Positions 8,161-11,898 of a DNA stretch of 11,898 nt are shown here, piece after piece. The stretch is from Acetobacteraceae bacterium. GTDB taxonomy: Bacteria; Pseudomonadota; Alphaproteobacteria; Acetobacterales; Acetobacteraceae. The stretch is from the NCBI GenBank assembly GCA_025356735.1, contig JANXRT010000074.1, positions 1 to 11,898 on the forward strand, in the 5' to 3' direction. The number at the start of each line of letters is the position of its first letter. Position 1 is the stretch's first letter. The position numbers and the translations under genes are program-made. The notes beneath the pieces were generated by a model that saw only the letters and a program-made list of their open reading frames with translations, was not told the DNA's origin and did no database searches.

Positions 8161-8208
8161 GCAGTCCAGGGCGCGGCCCTGGCGGGGCGTGGGGCAGAGC
8201 CCCACTGC
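8161..8208 (+). repeat. Double-hairpin REP-like element between gap and pgk
   Basis: Two perfect GC-rich stem-loops stand side by side. The first has stem CCAGGGC (8166-8172), loop GCG and arm GCCCTGG (8176-8182). The second has GTGGGGC (8189-8195), loop AGA and GCCCCAC (8199-8205). Outer arms GCAGT (8161-8165) and ACTGC (8204-8208) are also complementary, so a closed three-way structure is possible if the second stem is shortened by two pairs. No U-run follows and pgk's Shine-Dalgarno starts 6 nt later, so an intrinsic terminator is unlikely. The layout resembles REP/dispersed intergenic repeats of GC-rich bacteria. Only one copy is in this window, so its repetitive nature is inferred. It may affect mRNA stability or processing between gap and pgk. 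Confidence 0.6.
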
Positions 8209-8225
8209 TTGCTAGGAGACGCTGA

Positions 8226-9419
8226 ATGGCTTTCCGAACTTTGGACGACCTGAACGCCAAGGGTCAGCGCGTATTGCTGCGCGCCGACCTCAACGTGCCG
8301 GTGCGCGATGGTCGCATTACGGATCTGACCCGTATCGAGCGCCTGTCGCCGACGATCCGGGAATTGTCGGAGCATGGCGCCAGGGTGATCGTGTGCAGCC
8401 ATTTCGACCGACCGAAGGGCAAGCGCGTCGCCGCCATGTCCCTGCATCCAATGGCGGAGGCACTGCGTGAGGTGCTGGGCCGACCGGTTAGGTTCGCCAA
8501 CGACTGCGTCGGACCCGAGGCGCAAGTGGCGGTGGCGGCGATGCAGAATGGCGACGTGCTGGTCCTGGAGAACACGAGGTTCCATGCCGGCGAGGAGGCC
8601 AACGATCCGGTCTTCGCCGCAGAGCTGGCAAGCCTTTGCGACGTGTTCGTCAACGACGCGTTTTCCGCCGCCCACCGCGCCCATGCCAGCACCGAGGGCG
8701 TGGCCCGGCTGCTGCCCGCCTATGCCGGGCGGCTGATGCAGGCGGAACTCGAGGCGCTGGAGGCAGCGCTCGGCTCCCCGGTGCGCCCGGTGATGGCGAT
8801 CGTCGGCGGCGCCAAGGTCTCGACCAAGCTCGACCTGCTCGGCAATTTGGTTGGCCGGGTGCAGATGCTGGTAATCGGCGGCGCCATGGCCAACACGTTC
8901 CTGGCGGCACAGGGCGTGAATGTCGGCAGGTCGCTGCAGGAGAGCGAGATGCACGATACCGCCCGACGCATCCTGGAGCAGGCGAAGGCCGCCGGCTGCG
9001 AGATATTGCTGCCGACCGATGCCGTGGTGGCGCGCGAGTTCAAGCCGAACCCGCCGACGGAGATTGTCTCCGTTGCCGCTATCCCGACCGACAGCATGAT
9101 GCTCGATGTCGGGCCGGTCACAACAGCCGAAATCGTCGGGCGGCTGCCGGAGGTTCGCACCCTGGTATGGAACGGCCCATTGGGCGCGTTCGAGACGCCG
9201 CCGTTCGACGCCGCGACGATGGCGCTCGCCCATGCCGTGGCGCGGGCGACGGCAGCCGGCACGATGCGCAGCGTCGGCGGTGGCGGCGATACCGTTGCGG
9301 CGTTGCGCCAGGCCGGGGTCATGGACGGGCTCAGCTACGTGTCCTCGGCGGGCGGCGCCTTCCTCGAATGGCTTGAGGGGAAAACCCTGCCGGGCGTGGC
9401 CGCGCTGGAGACGGCATGA
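8226..9419 (+). CDS. pgk: Phosphoglycerate kinase
   Basis: Pgk transfers phosphate between 1,3-bisphosphoglycerate and ADP (reversible), the step directly after Gap. The 397-residue protein is full length and monomer-type. The N-domain 3-phosphoglycerate site is present: RADLNVP with D21 and N23, R36, and SHFDRPKG with H59 and R62. Also present are LENTRFHAGEEAND and NDAFSAAHRAHAS. The C-domain nucleotide site shows GGAKVSTKL (K197), GGAMANTFL, WNGPLGAFE, GGGGDT at 351-356 (D355) and the terminal SSAGGAFLEWLEGKTLPG. AGGAG at 8214-8218, 7 nt before the ATG, fixes the start. The 70-bp spacer from gap contains the double-hairpin element, while the 3' end overlaps galE by 4 bp, so pgk and galE are probably coupled. 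No fructose-bisphosphate aldolase gene follows, although fba is a common neighbour of pgk in alphaproteobacteria. Confidence 0.98.
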   Translation: MAFRTLDDLNAKGQRVLLRADLNVPVRDGRITDLTRIERLSPTIRELSEHGARVIVCSHFDRPKGKRVAAMSLHPMAEALREVLGRPVRFANDCVGPEAQVAVAAMQNGDVLVLENTRFHAGEEANDPVFAAELASLCDVFVNDAFSAAHRAHASTEGVARLLPAYAGRLMQAELEALEAALGSPVRPVMAIVGGAKVSTKLDLLGNLVGRVQMLVIGGAMANTFLAAQGVNVGRSLQESEMHDTARRILEQAKAAGCEILLPTDAVVAREFKPNPPTEIVSVAAIPTDSMMLDVGPVTTAEIVGRLPEVRTLVWNGPLGAFETPPFDAATMALAHAVARATAAGTMRSVGGGGDTVAALRQAGVMDGLSYVSSAGGAFLEWLEGKTLPGVAALETA

Positions 9420-10408
9420 CCCGCCGCCGCTATTTGGTCACTGGCGGCGCCGGCTTCGTCGGCAGCCATGTCGCGCTGGCGCTGGCGGAACGTGATTGCG
9501 ACGTCGTCGTCATCGACAATCTGCGCCAGGGCCACCGTGAGGCGATCCTGCCCGGCACCAAGCTGATCGAGGCCGACATCGCCGACATCGCCGCGGTCGA
9601 CGCGATCCTGGCTGATGGCCCGTGGCACGCCGTGCTGCACTTCGCCGCGCTGTCGCTGGTCGGCGAGAGCATGCGGGAGCCGATGCGCTATCTGACCGCC
9701 AACGCCTCCGCCGGCATCGCGCTGATCGATGCCTGCGTGCGCCACGGCGTGCCCCGGTTCGTGCTGTCCTCGACGGCCGCCCTGTTCGGCATGCCGAACC
9801 GCATCCCGATCGCCGAAAACGATCCGGTGCGTCCCGGATCGCCCTATGGCGAGAGCAAGTGGATGATCGAGCGGGCGCTGTTCTGGGCCGACCGGATACA
9901 TGGCCTGCGCAGCGCCTGCCTGCGCTATTTCAACGCCGCCGGCGCCGATCCCGAGGGCCGGCTGGGCGAGGACCACCATCCCGAAACCCACCTGATCCCC
10001 CTGGCGATCGATGCGGCGCTCGGCCGGTCGGGCGGCCTGTCGGTGTTCGGCAACGATTACGACACGCCGGACGGCACCTGCATCCGCGACTACATCCATG
10101 TTTTCGATCTCGCCCAGGCCCACCTGCTGGCGCTGGACCAACTGGATCATCGCAGCGTCACCTATAACCTCGGCAACAGCAGCGGCCATTCGGTGCTCGA
10201 CGTGATCCGGACCGTGGCGGAAATCTCCGGTCGGCCGGTGCCGCACGAGATCGTCGCCCGGCGCCCTGGCGATCCGCCGGTGTTGATCGCCTCGGCCGCG
10301 CTTATCCACGCGGAAACCGGTTGGAATCCGCGCTTTGGTCAGCTTGACGACATGGTTCGGACGGCTTTCGCCTGGCGCGATGCCCATCCGAACGGGTTCA
10401 TCTCCTAA
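9416..10408 (+). CDS. galE: UDP-glucose 4-epimerase
   Basis: GalE interconverts UDP-glucose and UDP-galactose, supplying galactose for lipopolysaccharide and exopolysaccharide or feeding galactose into metabolism. It is an extended short-chain dehydrogenase with a tightly bound NAD. The 330 residues show the NAD-binding GGAGFVG at 10-16, the catalytic Ser/Thr region SSTAALFG (S118-T120), the YxxxK pair Y144/K148 in YGESKWMIE, and RYFNAAGADPEGRLGE. The substrate-site stretches typical of GalE are present, such as NDYDTPDGTCIRDYIHVFDLAQAH and YNLGN. These favour GalE over other sugar-nucleotide epimerases or dehydratases, although substrate (UDP-Glc versus UDP-GlcNAc) cannot be settled by eye. 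The start overlaps the pgk stop as ATGA, with GGAG 9407-9410 ahead of it. The stop overlaps the end of the opposing Lrp-type gene by 4 bp. Confidence 0.93.
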   Translation: MTRRRYLVTGGAGFVGSHVALALAERDCDVVVIDNLRQGHREAILPGTKLIEADIADIAAVDAILADGPWHAVLHFAALSLVGESMREPMRYLTANASAGIALIDACVRHGVPRFVLSSTAALFGMPNRIPIAENDPVRPGSPYGESKWMIERALFWADRIHGLRSACLRYFNAAGADPEGRLGEDHHPETHLIPLAIDAALGRSGGLSVFGNDYDTPDGTCIRDYIHVFDLAQAHLLALDQLDHRSVTYNLGNSSGHSVLDVIRTVAEISGRPVPHEIVARRPGDPPVLIASAALIHAETGWNPRFGQLDDMVRTAFAWRDAHPNGFIS

Positions 10409-10896
10409 ACCGGCACGCCGGCGAGGTTTCGGCTCGTGCGTATGGTCTGCAAGGTTTGCACCCGGCCGACGTTGGGCGCGCCGGTCAGGCGCTGGGTAAG
10501 CTGGTTCTCGTGCGCCGTGTCGCGCGCCACCAGCCGCAGCAGGAAGTCGCCGCCGCCGCGGATCATGTGGCACTCGCGCACCTCCGGCCACTCGGCGACC
10601 AGGGCCTCGAAGCCGGCCAGCGTTGCTTCCTTCTGGCTCTCCAGGCCAACGATCGCGAAGAAGACGATCTCCCAGCCGAGCTTCTGCGGATCGCTGTCGG
10701 CGTGGTAGCCGCGGATGATGCCGGCCTCCTCCAACCGCCGGACCCGGCGCAAGCAGGGCGGCGCCGTAATGTCGGCGCGGCGGGCCAGCTCGACGTTGGT
10801 CATGCGGCCGTCCACCTGCAGCTCGGCGAGGATACGCCGGTCGATCTCATCCAATTCCGCGACTTCGTCGCCATCCAGCTTCATAGGCCCGTTCAT
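10405..10896 (-). CDS. Lrp/AsnC-family transcriptional regulator
   Basis: This small DNA-binding regulator of the feast/famine family usually senses an amino acid or related small molecule and acts as dimers to octamers. The 163-residue product starts with a short acidic leader. An N-terminal winged helix-turn-helix follows at about residues 15-65 (LDEIDRRILAELQVDGRMTNVELARRADI, then PPCLRRVRRLEEAGIIRGY). A C-terminal RAM/AsnC ligand domain covers about 75-150 (IVGLESQ, VRECHMIRGGGDFLLRLVARD). The turn reads RGGGDF, where many relatives have one residue fewer. The closest resemblance by eye is Lrp itself, but the effector is unknown. A second in-frame ATG at 10884 (Met5) is an alternative start; neither has a clear Shine-Dalgarno. 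It faces trxB across a 121-bp divergent spacer and may regulate itself and trxB. It converges on galE with a 4-bp overlap, leaving no room for a normal terminator. Confidence 0.92.
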   Translation of the reverse strand: MNGPMKLDGDEVAELDEIDRRILAELQVDGRMTNVELARRADITAPPCLRRVRRLEEAGIIRGYHADSDPQKLGWEIVFFAIVGLESQKEATLAGFEALVAEWPEVRECHMIRGGGDFLLRLVARDTAHENQLTQRLTGAPNVGRVQTLQTIRTSRNLAGVPV

Positions 10897-10933
10897 CCGT
10901 TTTACCGCGCAACAATATTACGGAAGTCCTGCC
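10897..10933. promoter_or_regulatory. Divergent regulatory region between the Lrp-type gene and trxB (AT-rich core)
   Basis: This is the most AT-rich stretch of the window. On the minus strand TAATAT (complement of 10915-10920) is a plausible -10 for the regulator gene. On the plus strand TATTAC at 10916-10921 is a plausible -10 for trxB. Two similar hexamers, TTACCG at 10902-10907 and TTACGG at 10918-10923, are spaced 16 bp apart, and CCGT/ACGG arms (10897-10900 and 10920-10923) bracket the core. A binding site for the adjacent Lrp-type protein is a reasonable guess, because members of this family commonly autoregulate. The exact sites are not established. Confidence 0.35.
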
Positions 10934-10996
10934 ATGAACACCCTGAGGGGCGGCCTCGCTTGCACGGCGCTTCGGCTCGCCGATATGGTCGGATGA
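10934..10996 (+). CDS. Possible 20-codon leader ORF upstream of trxB
   Basis: An ATG at 10934, 7 nt after a GGAAG (10922-10926), opens a frame of 20 codons (MNTLRGGLAC..., ending ADMVG) with TGA at 10994-10996, just before the trxB Shine-Dalgarno at 11001. It resembles no protein I recognise. If translated it could act as a leader peptide, and its second half overlaps a UUCG-loop hairpin. Short ORFs arise by chance easily, so this is a weak call. Confidence 0.2.
   Translation: MNTLRGGLACTALRLADMVG
10965..10982 (+). promoter_or_regulatory. UUCG-capped hairpin in the trxB leader
   Basis: CGGC (10965-10968) and GC (10969-10970) can pair with GC (10975-10976) and GCCG (10979-10982) around a TTCG tetraloop. 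A two-base bulge (10977-10978) interrupts the stem. C(UUCG)G is an unusually stable RNA loop. The hairpin ends 18 nt before the trxB Shine-Dalgarno and is not followed by a U-run, so it is not a terminator. A role in leader folding is conjecture. Confidence 0.3.
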
Positions 10997-11017
10997 GGAT
11001 AAAGGAACCGCGCCGCC

Positions 11018-11898
11018 ATGCCAGAGACGATCCATACCCAAGTCTTGATCATCGGCGCCGGGCCCGCCGGCTACACGGCGGCCATCTACGCGGCGCGCGG
11101 CGGTCTGGACCCGGTGCTGGTTTCCGGCCTGCAGCCCGGCGGCCTGTTGATGATCACGACGGACGTCGAGAACTACCCAGGATTCGAGACTGCCATCCAG
11201 GGTCCCTGGCTGATGGAGCAGATGGCGAAACAGGCCGAGCACGTCGGCACGCGGGTGATCAGCGACTTGCTGATGAACGTCGATTTCTCATGTCGGCCGT
11301 TCCGCTGCGTGGGCGACTCGGGCGACGTTTACCTCGCCGAAACCGTGGTGATCGCGACTGGGGCGCAGGCGCGCTGGCTTGGCCTTCCATCGGAGAAGCG
11401 GCTGCAGGGCGCGGGCGTGTCGGCCTGCGCGACCTGCGACGGGTTTTTCTATCGCGGCAAGCAGGTCGCGGTCATCGGCGGCGGCAATACAGCGGTCGAG
11501 GAGGCGCTGTATCTCACCCATCATGCCGACAAAGTGACGCTGGTGCACCGCCGCGACAGCCTGCGCGCCGAGAAGATTCTGCAGCGTCGCCTGTTCAGCC
11601 ACCCCAAGATCACGGTCGTGTGGGACAGCGCGGTAGAGGAGGTGACGGCCGGTGGCCAGCCTGAGGTCGTGAACGGCGTCACGCTGCGCAACGTCCGCAG
11701 CGGCGCATTGAGCCACCTGGCGGTTGACGGGGTGTTCATCGCCATCGGCCATATGCCCAACACAACGATCTTCCGCGGCCAGGTCGAGCTGGACGACGAG
11801 GGCTACGTGGTCACCAAGCCCGGCCTCACCCAGACCTCGGTTCCCGGGGTGTTCGCCGCCGGGGACGTGCAGGACAAGCTCTGGCGCCAGGCGGTCAC
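11018..11898 (+). CDS. trxB: Thioredoxin-disulfide reductase, N-terminal part (3' end outside window)
   Basis: TrxB is the cytoplasmic FAD flavoprotein that passes electrons from NADPH to thioredoxin. The visible 293 codons have no stop and run off the right edge, so roughly the last 20-50 residues are missing compared with the usual 310-345. The FAD-binding GAGPAGYTAAIYAAR lies near residues 14-28, followed by GLQPGGLLMITTDVENYPGF. The redox pair is C137-x-x-C140 in CATCDGFFY. The NADPH-binding VIGGGNTAVEEALYL and the basic HRRDSLRAE that reads the 2'-phosphate of NADPH come next. FIAIGHMPNT and the second FAD motif GVFAAGDVQDKLWRQAVT complete the pattern. These features make it TrxB and not ferredoxin/flavodoxin-NADP reductase, which lacks CxxC. 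The ATG at 11018 has AAAGGA 11 nt upstream (11001-11006) and begins the family N-terminus. It is divergent from the Lrp-type regulator, which may control it. Confidence 0.97.
   Translation, partial: MPETIHTQVLIIGAGPAGYTAAIYAARGGLDPVLVSGLQPGGLLMITTDVENYPGFETAIQGPWLMEQMAKQAEHVGTRVISDLLMNVDFSCRPFRCVGDSGDVYLAETVVIATGAQARWLGLPSEKRLQGAGVSACATCDGFFYRGKQVAVIGGGNTAVEEALYLTHHADKVTLVHRRDSLRAEKILQRRLFSHPKITVVWDSAVEEVTAGGQPEVVNGVTLRNVRSGALSHLAVDGVFIAIGHMPNTTIFRGQVELDDEGYVVTKPGLTQTSVPGVFAAGDVQDKLWRQAV

Noticed and set aside
8166..8205. Twin hairpins read as an intrinsic terminator after gap
   Set aside because: No T-run follows either stem, and pgk, expected in the same operon, starts 20 bp later with a good ribosome site.
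10407..10429. AAACC...GGTTT inverted arms after galE as a bidirectional terminator
   Set aside because: Only the 5-bp outer arms pair cleanly; the inner part needs a large bulge and no separate U-tract follows, so it is too weak to call.
8040..10591. Two long minus-strand frames (8040-9233 and 9335-10591) opposite pgk and galE
   Set aside because: Both are antisense to complete conserved genes and show only low-complexity Arg/Gly/Ala/His-rich translations.
10456..11664. 402-codon plus-strand frame spanning the Lrp-type gene and trxB
   Set aside because: It is antisense to a recognisable Lrp-family protein and out of frame with trxB; its second half is an Arg/Gly-rich shadow of TrxB.
1..11898. 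Mobile elements, CRISPR arrays, tRNA/rRNA genes, toxin-antitoxin or defence modules
   Set aside because: Nothing in the window shows transposase-like proteins, spaced direct repeats, tRNA cloverleaf signals or integration scars; every long gene is a housekeeping family.

Overview
This window is ordinary-looking core chromosome from a GC-rich Gram-negative bacterium, most likely an alphaproteobacterium. By memory of gene order and protein style I would guess Rhodospirillales/Acetobacterales, but no search was run. The evidence is the high GC at third codon positions, the order lpxC-bamD-recN-ligA (the usual downstream end of the alphaproteobacterial division/envelope cluster after ftsZ), a tkt-gap-pgk carbon-metabolism cluster, and an Lrp/AsnC regulator divergent from trxB. 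There are nine protein genes, two of them cut by the window edges. I see no tRNA, rRNA, insertion sequence, prophage, CRISPR array or defence locus.

Region 1 (1-4995, all + strand) makes envelope and DNA-maintenance proteins. It holds the last 71 codons of lpxC (lipid A synthesis), bamD (outer-membrane lipoprotein of the BAM complex), recN (SMC-like break-repair ATPase) and ligA (NAD-dependent DNA ligase). recN and ligA share an ATGA stop/start overlap.

Region 2 (5075-10408, + strand) makes central-carbon enzymes: tkt (transketolase), gap (glyceraldehyde-3-phosphate dehydrogenase), pgk (phosphoglycerate kinase) and galE (UDP-glucose 4-epimerase), the last joined to pgk by another ATGA overlap. 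Transketolase feeds glyceraldehyde-3-phosphate to Gap, whose 1,3-bisphosphoglycerate goes to Pgk. The same enzymes can run in the Calvin direction, but nothing here (no rbcL, prk or cbbR) shows that this organism does so. The gap-pgk spacer holds a compact double-hairpin element that looks like a REP-type dispersed repeat.

Region 3 (10405-11898) has an Lrp/AsnC-family regulator on the minus strand, overlapping the end of galE by 4 bp tail to tail, and trxB (thioredoxin reductase) running divergently off the right edge. The roughly 120-bp spacer between them is the only clearly regulatory-looking stretch. It has an AT-rich core, a possible 20-codon leader ORF and a UUCG-capped hairpin ahead of trxB.

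I found no sign of a new multi-gene system. The points worth a second look are small: the double-hairpin repeat, the trxB leader, the coupling of galE to pgk, and a few residue-level details.
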